Assembly: GCF_030811455.1 (NCBI RefSeq)
Contig: NZ_JAUSQU010000001.1
Coordinates: forward strand, 6,882,001 to 6,946,000
Source: Streptosporangium lutulentum
GTDB taxonomy: Bacteria; Actinomycetota; Actinomycetes; Streptosporangiales; Streptosporangiaceae
Direction of reading: 5' to 3'
Length of the DNA: 64,000 bases
Shown here: positions 43,496 to 55,815 of the stretch, piece by piece
How the letters are laid out: every line of letters starts with the position of its first letter
Position numbering within the stretch: position 1 is the stretch's first letter
The notes under the pieces: generated by a model
Database searches by the model: none
What the model saw: only the letters and a program-made list of their open reading frames with translations
Told to the model about the DNA's origin: nothing
Program-made: the position numbers and the translations under genes

Positions 43496-45954
43496 AGGGG
43501 TTCGGCGGTGACCGTGGCCTCGGTCCACGCACCGGTGATCCCGACCTCGACGCGGTCGCCGGGCGCGGTCCCCGCCGGCAGGTAGGCGTAGGCGATCGAG
43601 CGGTCCACGCGATGGCCGTACCCGCCGCTGGTCACCCGCGAGGCCGGTCGGCCTCCGACCCTGACCGGCTCGCCGCCGAGGCACACCTGGCGGGGGTCGT
43701 CCAGGACGAGGCAGACCAGGCGCGAGGCCGGGGTGCCCGCGGCGGACGGGCTCGGGGAGGAGTGCCGGGTGGCCGCCTCGAGCGCGGCCCGGCCGAGGAA
43801 GTCCTTGTCCCCGGCCACCGCGAAGCCCAGGCCGCCCTCGTACGGGGTGGTCTCCGGGGTGACGTCCAGCCCCCAGACCCGGTAGCCCTTCTCCAGGCGC
43901 ATCGAGTCGATCGCGCGATACCCGGCCGGTCGCATGCCGTACGGCGCGCCCGCCTCCATGAGCGTGTCCCACAGCGTCAGCCCGTACTCCGACGGGCAGT
44001 ACAGCTCCCAGCCGAACTCGCCCACGAACGTCACCCGCTGGGCCAGCACGGGGACGTTTCCGACGCTGATCTCCCTGGCCCTCATGTAGCCGAAGGTCAG
44101 GTCGTCGCCGGAGACGGAGCCGAGGATGTCGAGCGCCCTCGGGCCCCAGAGGCAGTAGCAGGCGTGGGCCGAGGTGACGTCCCGGACGTCGAGGCCGTGG
44201 CCGCGGAGCCAGGCGGCGTCGTGGACGCCGAAGGCGGTGCCGGTGACCAGGCGGAAGCGGTCCTCGGCCAGGCGGGTGACGGTCAGGTCGGCCTCGATGC
44301 CGCCGCGCTCGTTCAGGAGCTGGGTGTAGACGATCGAGCCGACGGGCCTGTCGAGCTGCCCGGCGCACACCCGCTGCAACCCCGCCAGGGCAGTGGGTCC
44401 CGACACCTCCAGCTTCGAGAACGACGTCTGGTCGAACAGTCCGGCCGCGTCCCGCGTGGCCAGGCACTCCTGCCGGACCGCCGAGGACCAGACCCTGCCC
44501 GCCCACCCCTCCGGACGCGCGTCCTGCGACGGGCCCGCCTCCTGTGACGGGCCTGACTCCTGCGGCGGACCCGCCTCCGGTGAGGGACTCGCGTTGGACT
44601 CGAACCAGTTGACCCGCTCCCAGCCCGACTTCTCGCCGAAGACCGCGCCCAGTTCCGCGTGCCGTACCCACGCCGGGGAGCGGCGCAGCGGCCGGGCCGC
44701 GGTGCGTTCCTCGCCGGGGTAGACGATGTCGTAGTACTTCGAGTAGGAGTCCAGCGCCTTGGCCCGCGCCCACGAGGCGGAGCGGGCGTGGCCGCCGAAC
44801 CGGCGCAGGTCCATGCCGAACACGTCGTACTCGGGCGAGCCGTCCACGATCCACTCGGCCATGACCTTGCCGACGCCGCCCGCCGCCGCCAGCCCGTGGA
44901 CGCAGAACCCCGCCGCCGCCCACAGGCCGCGGACCGTGGTCTCGCCCAGCAGGAACTCTCCGTCCGGGGTGAACGCCTCCGGCCCGTGGACGACCTTCGC
45001 GATCGGGGCCGCGCCCAGCGAGGGGACTCGCCGCGCCGCAGACTCCCACGATTCTTGAAATTTCGGCATATCAGCGGGGAACAGCGTCCGGGGCTCCTCC
45101 AGCGGGCGAGCCGTGTCCCAGATCTCCGGTGTCCTGATATATCCCCCGACCAGGATCCCGCCGCCTTCCTCCCGGAAATAGACGATGTTGTCCGGATCCC
45201 GGACCGTGGGCGTCGACGCGGGAACGCCGAACGACTCGGTGACGACATACTGGTGTTTGATCGGCACGACCGGGATGTCCACCCCGGCCAGCCTCCCGAC
45301 CCGCCCGCTGGCGGCCCCCGCCGCGATGACCACGGTCCCGGCCCGGACCGACCACTCCTCGGCCCCCGACGCGAGGCGCACCCCGGAGATCTCGCCGCCC
45401 GCGACGTCGAGCCCCACCACGCGGGTCCCGGTGAAGATCCGCACGCCCAGCGTCGACGCCCCGGCCGCCAGCGCCCTGGCCAGCAGCGCCGGATCGAGCC
45501 AGCCGTCACCGGGGAGCCAGAGCGCGGCGCGCACGTCGCCGACGTCGAGCAGCGGGAGCATCTCCCCCGCCTCCGCCCCGGAGAGCACCTCCAGTCCGAG
45601 GCCGTAGGTCTCCCCGGCCCCGGCCAGCCGCAGCGACTCCTCCACCCGTTCGGGCGTGGTCGCCAGGCGCAGCCCGCCGACCCCGTGCCAGCCGGGATCC
45701 AATCCGGTCAGCTCGGCGAGCTCGGGATAGAGCCCGGCCGAATACATAATCATCTTGGTCTGGGTGACGGTCGAGCGGAGTTGTCCCACGAACCCGGCCG
45801 AGTGCCAGGTGGTCCCCTCGGTGAGCTCGTGCTGCTCGACCATGATCACTTCGGTCCAGCCGAGCCTCGCCAGATGATAGGCCACGCTGCACCCGGCCAC
45901 CCCGCCGCCGATCACGACGGCGCGCGCGGAGTCGGGAAGTTTCAAGGTCTGCAA
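43453..45954 (-). CDS. FAD-dependent dimethylglycine/sarcosine dehydrogenase-like protein (DAO-GcvT fusion)
   Basis: An 833-residue two-module enzyme. Residues 1-380 are a DAO-type FAD oxidase: AVVIGGGVAGCSVAYHLA dinucleotide fold, TWHSAGFVGQLR and GLWAAAGFCVHGLAAAGG. Residues about 395-820 are the FAO linker and GcvT folate domain (RDAAGLFDQTSFSKLEVSGP, AYRAIDSMRLEKGYRVWG and a C-terminal barrel). It should oxidatively demethylate an N-methyl glycine-type substrate and pass the one-carbon unit to tetrahydrofolate. A low-complexity linker (residues about 455-480) carries repeated GPSQEA-type units. Divergent from the kinase/permease pair, 66 bases apart. Confidence 0.9.
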   Translation of the reverse strand: MQTLKLPDSARAVVIGGGVAGCSVAYHLARLGWTEVIMVEQHELTEGTTWHSAGFVGQLRSTVTQTKMIMYSAGLYPELAELTGLDPGWHGVGGLRLATTPERVEESLRLAGAGETYGLGLEVLSGAEAGEMLPLLDVGDVRAALWLPGDGWLDPALLARALAAGASTLGVRIFTGTRVVGLDVAGGEISGVRLASGAEEWSVRAGTVVIAAGAASGRVGRLAGVDIPVVPIKHQYVVTESFGVPASTPTVRDPDNIVYFREEGGGILVGGYIRTPEIWDTARPLEEPRTLFPADMPKFQESWESAARRVPSLGAAPIAKVVHGPEAFTPDGEFLLGETTVRGLWAAAGFCVHGLAAAGGVGKVMAEWIVDGSPEYDVFGMDLRRFGGHARSASWARAKALDSYSKYYDIVYPGEERTAARPLRRSPAWVRHAELGAVFGEKSGWERVNWFESNASPSPEAGPPQESGPSQEAGPSQDARPEGWAGRVWSSAVRQECLATRDAAGLFDQTSFSKLEVSGPTALAGLQRVCAGQLDRPVGSIVYTQLLNERGGIEADLTVTRLAEDRFRLVTGTAFGVHDAAWLRGHGLDVRDVTSAHACYCLWGPRALDILGSVSGDDLTFGYMRAREISVGNVPVLAQRVTFVGEFGWELYCPSEYGLTLWDTLMEAGAPYGMRPAGYRAIDSMRLEKGYRVWGLDVTPETTPYEGGLGFAVAGDKDFLGRAALEAATRHSSPSPSAAGTPASRLVCLVLDDPRQVCLGGEPVRVGGRPASRVTSGGYGHRVDRSIAYAYLPAGTAPGDRVEVGITGAWTEATVTAEPLYDPASTRVRSIPD

Positions 45955-46020
45955 CCCCTCTGTAACAACCTGTACTCAGAATCTGATCAATGGTACGAAG
46001 GTAGGCCAAAGGAGTGCTGT

Positions 46021-46968
46021 ATGCCAGATGCTCTCGCTGCCATCCGAAAATGGGCCGGACAGCCCATAACCGAGACACCGATCAAAGGTGGGCTCAGCCA
46101 CCGGATCGCCCGGCTGGACGCGGCCGACGGACAGCGATGGCTGCTGCGAGTGCTCGATCCGCGGGTCTCCGAAGCGGGCCTCGGCATCCCCCTCGACCAG
46201 GAGATCTCCAACACGTTGCGCGCGGCCGACGCGGGGGTCGGCCCGGGGGTGCTGCACCGGATGCCCGGCGCCCTGCTGCTGGAGTATCTCGACGGGACCA
46301 CGCTGAACGCGCACGCGGTGCGGACGCTCACCGGTCCCATCGCGGCCGCCTGCCGCCGCCTTCACGCCGGTCCCCGGTTCGTCAACGACTTCTCCATCTT
46401 CCGCAAGCTCGACCAGTTCCTCGACCTCTGCCATACCCACGGGCTCCCGACGCCCGAGGGTTACGAGGACCTGCTGCCGGTGGTGGCCGAGATCGAGCGC
46501 GCGCTGGCCGCCGATCCGCTCCCCTCGGTGCCGTGCCACAACGACCTGCTGCCGGAGAACTTCATCCGGTGCGGCACCGAGATCAGGATCGTCGACTACC
46601 AGCTCTCGGGGAACAACGACCCGTCCTTCGAGCTGGGTGACATCGCCGCCGAGGCGGACTACGACCCGGACCTGACCCTGCGCCTGGCCCGCGCCTACTT
46701 CGGCCGGGACGAGCGGCGGCTGACCTCCAGGGTCCGGCTCAACCTCATCATGTCCAACCTGACCTGGACCCTCTGGTTCGCCGTGCACCACGGGCTGCTG
46801 AGGGAGCAGGCGGCCGACGCCGACTTCGACTACGACGCCGAGGCGGCCGACAAGTTCGAGCAGGCCGTACGGGATCTGGACGACCCGGAGTTCGGGCTGC
46901 TCATCGATGACGTCCGAGGTTCGCGCCCCGGATCTTCACCCCCCGCACCACCAAGGAGGCTTGAGTGA
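46021..46968 (+). CDS. Choline/ethanolamine kinase-like phosphotransferase
   Basis: A 315-residue protein starting at ATG 46021 after AAAGGAG. The catalytic Brenner-type motif is PCHNDLLPENFI, followed by the metal motif IVDYQLSGNNDPSFELGDIA, the form seen in choline kinases rather than aminoglycoside kinases. It should phosphorylate an amino alcohol. The stop overlaps the permease start (GTGA), so uptake and phosphorylation look coupled. With the divergent dehydrogenase this suggests use of choline- or ethanolamine-related compounds. Confidence 0.85.
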   Translation: MPDALAAIRKWAGQPITETPIKGGLSHRIARLDAADGQRWLLRVLDPRVSEAGLGIPLDQEISNTLRAADAGVGPGVLHRMPGALLLEYLDGTTLNAHAVRTLTGPIAAACRRLHAGPRFVNDFSIFRKLDQFLDLCHTHGLPTPEGYEDLLPVVAEIERALAADPLPSVPCHNDLLPENFIRCGTEIRIVDYQLSGNNDPSFELGDIAAEADYDPDLTLRLARAYFGRDERRLTSRVRLNLIMSNLTWTLWFAVHHGLLREQAADADFDYDAEAADKFEQAVRDLDDPEFGLLIDDVRGSRPGSSPPAPPRRLE

Positions 46969-48533
46969 CCAAGCCAACACCGGTCGACGACGACACCAGA
47001 CGACTCGCCGAACTCGGTTACAAGCAGGAGCTCTCCAGAACCTGGAGCGGCTTCTCCAACTTCGCCATCTCCTTCTCGATCATCTCCATCCTGGCCGGGT
47101 GCTTCACCACCTTCGGCCAGGCCTGGAACAACGGCGGTCCCGTCGCCATCTCGTGGGGCTGGCCGCTGATCTCGATCTTCATTTTGATCATCGGTCTGTG
47201 CATGTCGGAGCTGGTGTCGGCCTATCCGACCGCCGGCGGCATCTACTGGTGGGCCGCCAAGATGGGCAGGCCGATCCACGGCTGGTTCACCGGGTGGTTC
47301 AACCTCATCGGCCTGATCGCGGTGACGGCCTCGGTCGACTACGGCTGCGCGACCTTCCTGAACATCACCCTCAACCGGTTCTTCCCCGGCTGGGACCCCA
47401 CCCTGACCAACGCGTTCATCCTGTTCGCGGTCATCCTCGTGCTGCACGGCCTGATCAACGTCTTTTCCCACCGGCTGATCGCGACGCTGCAGAACGTCTC
47501 GGTGTGGTGGCACGTGTTCGGCGCCGCGGTGGTCGTGCTGATCCTGGTCTTCGGCCCCGACTCGCACCAGTCGATGTCGTTCGTCTTCACCGAGACGATC
47601 AACAACTCCGGCTTCTCCGACTCGTCCTACTGGTTCTACGTGCTGCCGCTCGGCTTCCTGCTGACCCAGTACACGATCACCGGGTTCGACGCGTGCGCGC
47701 ACGTGTCGGAGGAGACCCAGGGCGCCTCCACCGCCGCCGCCCGGGGACTGTGGCAGTCGATCTTCTACTCGGCGATCGGCGGCTGGGTCCTGCTGCTGGC
47801 CTTCCTGTTCGCCGCCACCGACGTGAACGCGGTCAACGACGCGGGCGGCTTCGTCGGCGCCATCTTCGACAGCGCGCTCCCCGGCAACCTGGCCACGGCG
47901 ATCTTCGCGATCTCCACCATCGGCCAGTTCTTCTGCGGGATGAGCTGCGTGACCTCGATGTCCCGGATGACCTACGCGTTCTCCCGGGACGGCGCGATCC
48001 CCGGCTGGCGCCTGTGGTCGAGGGTGGACGCCAACCGGACCCCCGTCAACGCGATCGTCTTCGGCTGCACGGCCGCGCTGATCCTCACCCTGCCCGCGTT
48101 GTACGAGGCCCCCGGCGGCTTGCCGCTGGCCTTCTACGCGGTCGTGTCGGTGGCGGTCATCGGCCTCTACATCGCCTTCGCGATCCCGATCTGGCTCCGG
48201 CTGCGGATGGGCGACCGGTTCCAGCCGGGTCCCTGGACGCTGGGGGCGAAGTACAAGGTCATGTGCTGGATCGCCATCGTCGAGATCGCCGTCGTCTCCG
48301 TCTACTTCATCATGCCGCTGGTCCCGGCCGCCGTGCCGTTCAGCGCCGACTTCACCTGGACCGCGGTCAACTACGCGCCGATCGTGGTCGGCGTGATGGT
48401 GCTGGCCGTGGGCCTGTGGTGGGCGCTGTCGGCCAGGCACTGGTTCACCGGCCCGCGCCGTACGGTCGACGCGGCCGACGCGGCCGACTCGGCCGGCCCC
48501 GCGGACCAGGCCGGAATGGAGACGATCGGCTGA
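46965..48533 (+). CDS. APC family amino acid/choline permease
   Basis: A 522-residue protein of about 12 transmembrane helices, starting at GTG 46965. The APC opening SNFAISFSIISILAGCFTTF is present, then SELVSAYPTAGGIYWWAAKM and TGFDACAHVSEETQGA, as in GABA/choline/ethanolamine permeases of actinobacteria. The C-terminus has an Ala/Asp-rich tail. It is co-translated with the kinase at 46021. Confidence 0.92.
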   Translation: MTKPTPVDDDTRRLAELGYKQELSRTWSGFSNFAISFSIISILAGCFTTFGQAWNNGGPVAISWGWPLISIFILIIGLCMSELVSAYPTAGGIYWWAAKMGRPIHGWFTGWFNLIGLIAVTASVDYGCATFLNITLNRFFPGWDPTLTNAFILFAVILVLHGLINVFSHRLIATLQNVSVWWHVFGAAVVVLILVFGPDSHQSMSFVFTETINNSGFSDSSYWFYVLPLGFLLTQYTITGFDACAHVSEETQGASTAAARGLWQSIFYSAIGGWVLLLAFLFAATDVNAVNDAGGFVGAIFDSALPGNLATAIFAISTIGQFFCGMSCVTSMSRMTYAFSRDGAIPGWRLWSRVDANRTPVNAIVFGCTAALILTLPALYEAPGGLPLAFYAVVSVAVIGLYIAFAIPIWLRLRMGDRFQPGPWTLGAKYKVMCWIAIVEIAVVSVYFIMPLVPAAVPFSADFTWTAVNYAPIVVGVMVLAVGLWWALSARHWFTGPRRTVDAADAADSAGPADQAGMETIG

Positions 48534-48576
48534 GCGGCTCCGGCCACGACGTGACCGGCCCGCTCCCCGAGAGCGG

Positions 48577-49215
48577 TCAGCTCGCCTCGAAGGCTCCCGC
48601 CACCGCCGCCCGGACCCGGTCCATGGTGGCGGCGGCGGGGGCCTCCCTCCCCATGGAGGTCATGTCGACGTCGGGCATGCCGCAGGCCACCGCCCAGTCC
48701 CACGGGGTCAGGTCGCCGTCGACGTTGAGGGCGAACCCGTGGCTGGTCACGCTGCGGCTCTGCCGCATGCCGATCGAGGCGATCTTCCGGCCCGTCTCCT
48801 TCGTCCACACTCCGGTGAGCAGCTCGGAGCCGGGCGGGGTGTCGCGGCGCTCGGCCGGGACGCCCAGCCCGTCGAGCGCTTCGACGAGCCTGAGCTCGAC
48901 CTCGCGGACGTAGTCGACGATCCCCTCGTCCTCGCCGAGCTTGACGATCAGATACCCGACCAGCTGGCCGGGGCCGTGGTAGGTGAGCTGACCGCCGCGG
49001 CCCGTGCTCAGGACGGGGATGCCGTGGGAGGGGTCGGGCAGGTGCTGCTCCAGCGTGCGCCTGCCGACCGTGTAGACCTGTGGGTGGCTGAGCAGCCAGA
49101 GCGTGTCGGGTCGCTCGTCACGCTGCCGCAGGCCGACCAGGTCGGCCATCCGCTCCATGGCCTTCTCGTAGTCGACCAGGTCGTCCTGGATCAGGGACAG
49201 GGGTCGTTGCCTCAT
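48577..49215 (-). CDS. lipB: Octanoyltransferase LipB
   Basis: A 212-residue enzyme. Motifs in order: LSHPQVYTVGRRT (residues about 42-54), RGGQLTYHGPGQLVGY (about 72-87), the lysine/serine segment GRKIASIGMRQSR, SHGFALNVDGDL, and the thioester cysteine in ACGMPDVDMTSM. It transfers octanoyl from acyl carrier protein to lipoyl domains, the first step of lipoate synthesis. LipA is not in the window. ATG 49215 is chosen; a GTG two codons upstream is possible. Confidence 0.95.
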   Translation of the reverse strand: MRQRPLSLIQDDLVDYEKAMERMADLVGLRQRDERPDTLWLLSHPQVYTVGRRTLEQHLPDPSHGIPVLSTGRGGQLTYHGPGQLVGYLIVKLGEDEGIVDYVREVELRLVEALDGLGVPAERRDTPPGSELLTGVWTKETGRKIASIGMRQSRSVTSHGFALNVDGDLTPWDWAVACGMPDVDMTSMGREAPAAATMDRVRAAVAGAFEAS

Positions 49216-49231
49216 GCCCACCAGCTTATTT

Positions 49232-49417
49232 TCAGTACTGGGCTGCGGGCGCCTTGGGCATGAAGATCCACAACAGGACGTAGGCGACCCAGAGCGGACC
49301 CGGGATGAGCGAGAACAGCAGCCACAGCACCCGGACAATCGTGGGCGGAATGCCGATGCTGTCCGCGATCCCGCCGCAGACGCCGGCGATTATCTTGTGG
49401 TTTCTGGAACGGTGCAT
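49232..49417 (-). CDS. PspC domain small membrane protein
   Basis: A 61-residue protein: HKIIAGVCGGIADSIGIPPT is the PspC domain start, followed by two close hydrophobic stretches (VRVLWLLFSLIPG and VAYVLLWIFMP). PspC proteins belong to phage-shock-type envelope stress responses. It is 16 bases upstream of the LipB start on the same strand, so the two may be co-transcribed. Confidence 0.92.
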   Translation of the reverse strand: MHRSRNHKIIAGVCGGIADSIGIPPTIVRVLWLLFSLIPGPLWVAYVLLWIFMPKAPAAQY

Positions 49418-49631
49418 GTTTCCTCCCCGAATCGATGTTCTTCATCCCGTCCAACGTATGGCGGAGAGGCTCCCGTTCCCTCGGCATCCCTGAGAAAACC
49501 CTGACAGGGTCGGGGCCGTGGCCATTTCCTGACACTTGGTGCGAGGACATCTATACGGAGGCGGGTGCTACCTGTACGTTCCGCTTTGTACCTGTAGGGA
49601 TTTCTCCCTGCGTTCCACCCCAAGGAGCGTT

Positions 49632-52783
<3,152 letters not shown>

Positions 52784-52795
52784 CCGGGCACCAGG

Positions 52796-52827
52796 TGCGG
52801 CCCGCGTCCCCGAGAACGCGGGCCGCA
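52796..52827 (+). terminator. Hairpin terminator after the second M28 gene
   Basis: Perfect 12-base arms (52796-52807 and 52816-52827) around an 8-base loop, 13 bases after the stop. Confidence 0.8.
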
Positions 52828-52873
52828 AGCCCGGGCGGCCGGGCGCCGGCCGCACCCGATGACGACGTGCGAC

Positions 52874-52908
52874 ACGGCTCCCGCCTCCGTTCGCGAGGCG
52901 GGAGCCGT
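52874..52908 (-). terminator. Hairpin terminator of the SigE-type sigma operon
   Basis: Perfect 14-base arms (52874-52887 and 52895-52908) around the 7-base loop CGTTCGC, 11 bases past the stop at 52919 on the minus strand. Being symmetric, it may also back up the M28 terminator. Confidence 0.8.
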
Positions 52909-52918
52909 ATCCGGGAGA

Positions 52919-54058
52919 TCAGCGCGTGAAGTAGGAGGTGATCGTCCCGTCGGGGGCGACGGATCTCTTCACCTTCGACTCGGGCTCATCCCACCGCTGG
53001 ACGGAGACCTCCCAGTTTCCCGGCTCGGACTTCAGCGTCCGGAGGAGCTGCTTGGCCTTCGCCGCCCCCGTCTGAAGGTCCCGCATGAAGTCCACCTCGC
53101 TCGGGACCTGATCGCGCCGGACCACCGCGACCAGGACTCCGCCCCCGTTGGCCTGGAACTCCCACTTCGCCGGTTTGGCCCCGCAGGGCTGGGCGACGGC
53201 GAGCACGCCCTCGCTCGCCCAGATGAACGCGTACATGTCCTCGCCCTCGCACCTGACGTAGACCTGACCCGGTCCGTCCACCACGGTCTTGACCGAGAAT
53301 CTCTTTTTGGTCTCGGTGAAGTAACCGCCTCTGACCGAATGGCTGTTGGGCAGGCCGGCCAGGTTCCGCTCGCCCTTCGTCGCGAGCGTCGTGCCGCTGT
53401 ACAGGCAGATGTCCGGCGAGCAGGACCGGGTGGAGACGCCACCGTCGTGGATCGCGATCTCCCAGAGGCCTGATCCCGTCCTGGCCTGTGCCAGCACCCG
53501 GTCGAAGTCTTCACTGGAGAGCTCCTTCTCCGCCGTGATATCCGCCGGAACCTGTGAGTCCGGCACGGTGAACACCTCGACTTTGGCGGTGATTCCCTCC
53601 TTCGTTCCTTCGAGCCTGCCGATCGCGTGCCTCCCAAGCGCCTGCTCGTTTCCGCATCTGCTGTGATCGATCTGGTCACCGAAACGCACGAAGGCCTGGA
53701 CCGGACCGGCGCAGCTCACCCGGTAGGACGTCCTGTCGCTCCTCGGGGTGAAGGAGATCGTCTCTGCCTTTCCCACGTTCTCGAAGCGCGCGCCCGCCAG
53801 CCGTACCCCCTCTCCCTCCGGTTCCCGCACCTCGGCCGCGATCCGCGCGTCCGTCACCCCGCCGCCGGGCAGCGGCACCGGCGTCAGGACCGCCACGACC
53901 GCCAGCGCCGCGACCGCCGTCCCGGTGGCGGCCCACCTGCGCCGGCGCCGGATTCTCCGGCCCCTCGCGATGATCTCCTCCAGCCGGGCGGTGCCCCCGC
54001 CGCCGCCCTCGCTGTGCTCGGCGAGCGTTTCCTTGAGGTCGTGCTCGGTGTGGCTCAT
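52919..54058 (-). CDS. Sigma-associated single-pass membrane protein, unknown family
   Basis: A 379-residue protein starting at ATG 54058. Residues 1-40 are cytoplasmic and basic (IIARGRRIRRRRRW), a single membrane helix covers about 43-63 (AATGTAVAALAVVAVLTPVP), and the rest is extracytoplasmic, with cysteines in pairs (SCAGP, SRCGN, RSCSPDICLY, VRCEG, QPCGA) that may form disulfides. It overlaps the sigma gene (ATGA), which suggests an anti-sigma or signal-sensing role by analogy. Confidence 0.8.
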   Translation of the reverse strand: MSHTEHDLKETLAEHSEGGGGGTARLEEIIARGRRIRRRRRWAATGTAVAALAVVAVLTPVPLPGGGVTDARIAAEVREPEGEGVRLAGARFENVGKAETISFTPRSDRTSYRVSCAGPVQAFVRFGDQIDHSRCGNEQALGRHAIGRLEGTKEGITAKVEVFTVPDSQVPADITAEKELSSEDFDRVLAQARTGSGLWEIAIHDGGVSTRSCSPDICLYSGTTLATKGERNLAGLPNSHSVRGGYFTETKKRFSVKTVVDGPGQVYVRCEGEDMYAFIWASEGVLAVAQPCGAKPAKWEFQANGGGVLVAVVRRDQVPSEVDFMRDLQTGAAKAKQLLRTLKSEPGNWEVSVQRWDEPESKVKRSVAPDGTITSYFTR

Positions 54059-54546
54059 CGCTCCGCTCCCGTCATCGCCTGAATCCCCTGATCGACCCTG
54101 AGCCGGGTGAGAGCCCTGCCGAGCTGGCTCTTCACCGCCCCGACCGAGCACCCGAGCACGTCGGCCACCTGGACGAGGGGCATCTCCTCGAAGTAGTGCA
54201 GGACGACCACCGCGCGCTGACGACCCGACAGCGTGCCGATCGCCGTCCACAACGTGTCCCGGTCGCCGATGTCACTCGTGAAGTCCCTCGCGATCGCCTG
54301 GTCCGGCAGGACCTCGGTGGGGACCTCCCCCCGCCAGCGCCGCCGCCACCAGGAGGCGTGCGTGTTCGCGATGATTCGGTAGACGTACGGGTCGGGGTCG
54401 CCGTCGATCCGCCGCCAGACGGTCCAGGCCTTGGCCAGCGCCGTCTGCACCAGGTCCTCGGCGATCGCCCAGTCCCGGGTGAGGAGGTACGCCGTTCTTC
54501 GCAGGCGCTCGTGGCGCTGCGCGACGTACTCCGTGAAATCGGTCAT
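54055..54546 (-). CDS. SigE-family ECF RNA polymerase sigma factor
   Basis: A 163-residue sigma factor. Region 2 covers about residues 5-75 (YVAQRHERLRRTAYLLTRDW, AEDLVQTALAKAWTVW, then YRIIANTHASWWRRR), the distinctive pattern of the actinobacterial SigE-family. Region 4 is RQRAVVVLHYFEEMPLVQVA then GCSVGAVKSQLGRALTRL. ATG 54546 follows GGAGGTAAGG. Co-translated with the membrane protein at 52919. Confidence 0.95.
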   Translation of the reverse strand: MTDFTEYVAQRHERLRRTAYLLTRDWAIAEDLVQTALAKAWTVWRRIDGDPDPYVYRIIANTHASWWRRRWRGEVPTEVLPDQAIARDFTSDIGDRDTLWTAIGTLSGRQRAVVVLHYFEEMPLVQVADVLGCSVGAVKSQLGRALTRLRVDQGIQAMTGAER

Positions 54547-54945
54547 CCTTACCTCCGCCTCGGCACTCCGAGGATGACTACCGGTGAGGCGACCGGTTCG
54601 GTTCACAGCGGCGCCGAATCTTCTTCGTCCTGGAGCCGGGCCATATCGTCTCAGCGGAAATCCGACCCGTCCGATCGCGGGAATATCGCGGGACGGTGGT
54701 CATGCTCACCCGCCGTCCGGAGCCGGCGAAATCCCGGCCCCTTGATCACAGAAATATCCACAGAAGAAGACAAACATCCATTAGGGTCATTCCGCGCCCT
54801 CACCCGACGCGAACCGCGTTTCACACCCACCTCATGCGGACCGCGTCACGCTCGACAGCCTCAACCGAATGGCCGAGTCACAGGCGTCCTATCACTCCGC
54901 TAGCCTCGCCTAGTCACGTACGTGCTGGTATGGAAGGTGCATAAG
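54547..54945. other. Divergent intergenic region, 399 bases
   Basis: It separates the sigma operon (minus) from uppP (plus) and should contain both promoters. I see no supported gene or strong hairpin. A patch near 54740-54800 is relatively AT-rich. Confidence 0.4.
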
Positions 54946-55776
54946 TTGATCGGCTGGTTCGAAGCGGTGGTCCTCGGGCTCGTTCAGGGATTGACGGAAT
55001 TCCTGCCGATCTCCTCCAGTGCCCACATCAGGGTCGTATCGGCCCTGGCGGGCTGGCAGGACCCCGGAGCCGCGTTCACCGCGGTGATCCAGCTCGGCAC
55101 CGAGGCCGCGGTGGTGATCTACTTCCGCAAGGAGCTCTGGGAGATCATCTCCACCTGGGTCCGGGCACTGTGGACCCCCGCCCTTCGCAGCCACCACGCG
55201 GCCCGGATGGGCTGGTATCTGATCGTCGGCACCCTCCCGATCGCCATCCTCGGCCTGGCCTTCAAGGACTCCATCGAAACCGCCTTCCGTGACCTGCGCC
55301 TGATCGGCACCACGCTGATCGTCTTCGGCCTGATCCTCTGGTTCGCCGACCGCACCGCCCGCAACAAGCTCACGCTGCAGAAGAACCTCAGCTTCACCCA
55401 CGCGCTGGTCTACGGCTTCGCCCAGTCGCTCGCCCTGATCCCCGGCGTCTCCCGCTCCGGTGGCACCACCAGCGCCGGTCTGCTGCTGGACTACCGTCGC
55501 GAGGAGGCCGCGAAGTACTCCTTCCTGCTGGCCATCCCGGCCGTGCTCGCCTCCGGCCTCCTGGAACTGTTCGAGATCGGCGAGGGCAAGGCCCCCGACT
55601 GGGGTCCGACGATCCTGGCCACCGTGATCTCGTTCATCGTGGGCTACGCCGCGGTGGCGTGGTTCCTGAAGTACATCAGCACCCACCGCTTCACCGGCTT
55701 CGTGATCTACCGGATCGCCCTGGGCCTCCTCATCATCGGCCTGGTGGCCTTCGGCGTCCTGACCCCCAACGCCTAG
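54946..55776 (+). CDS. uppP: Undecaprenyl-diphosphate phosphatase UppP (BacA)
   Basis: A 276-residue protein of 8 or so hydrophobic segments. The two catalytic repeats are clear: GLVQGLTEFLPISSSAHIRV near the start and YGFAQSLALIPGVSRSGGTT in the second half, carrying the conserved E/SSS/H and SRSG residues. It recycles the undecaprenyl carrier for cell-wall synthesis; overexpression gives bacitracin resistance in other bacteria. TTG 54946 is chosen because GGAAGG lies 8 bases upstream; GTG 54922, with no ribosome site, would add 8 residues. Confidence 0.95.
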   Translation: MIGWFEAVVLGLVQGLTEFLPISSSAHIRVVSALAGWQDPGAAFTAVIQLGTEAAVVIYFRKELWEIISTWVRALWTPALRSHHAARMGWYLIVGTLPIAILGLAFKDSIETAFRDLRLIGTTLIVFGLILWFADRTARNKLTLQKNLSFTHALVYGFAQSLALIPGVSRSGGTTSAGLLLDYRREEAAKYSFLLAIPAVLASGLLELFEIGEGKAPDWGPTILATVISFIVGYAAVAWFLKYISTHRFTGFVIYRIALGLLIIGLVAFGVLTPNA

Positions 55777-55815
55777 ACCTCTCAGCGGTCCCCCGCTCTC
55801 GCCTCCGGGGAGCGG

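Noticed and set aside
45955-46020. A glycine riboswitch upstream of the GcvT-type dehydrogenase
   Set aside because: Only 66 bases separate the divergent starts, too short for the known tandem aptamers, and no conserved core was seen.
46830-48440. A 536-codon frame antisense to the APC permease
   Set aside because: The Gly/Arg/Asp-rich product is a typical shadow; the plus strand encodes a permease with twelve helices.
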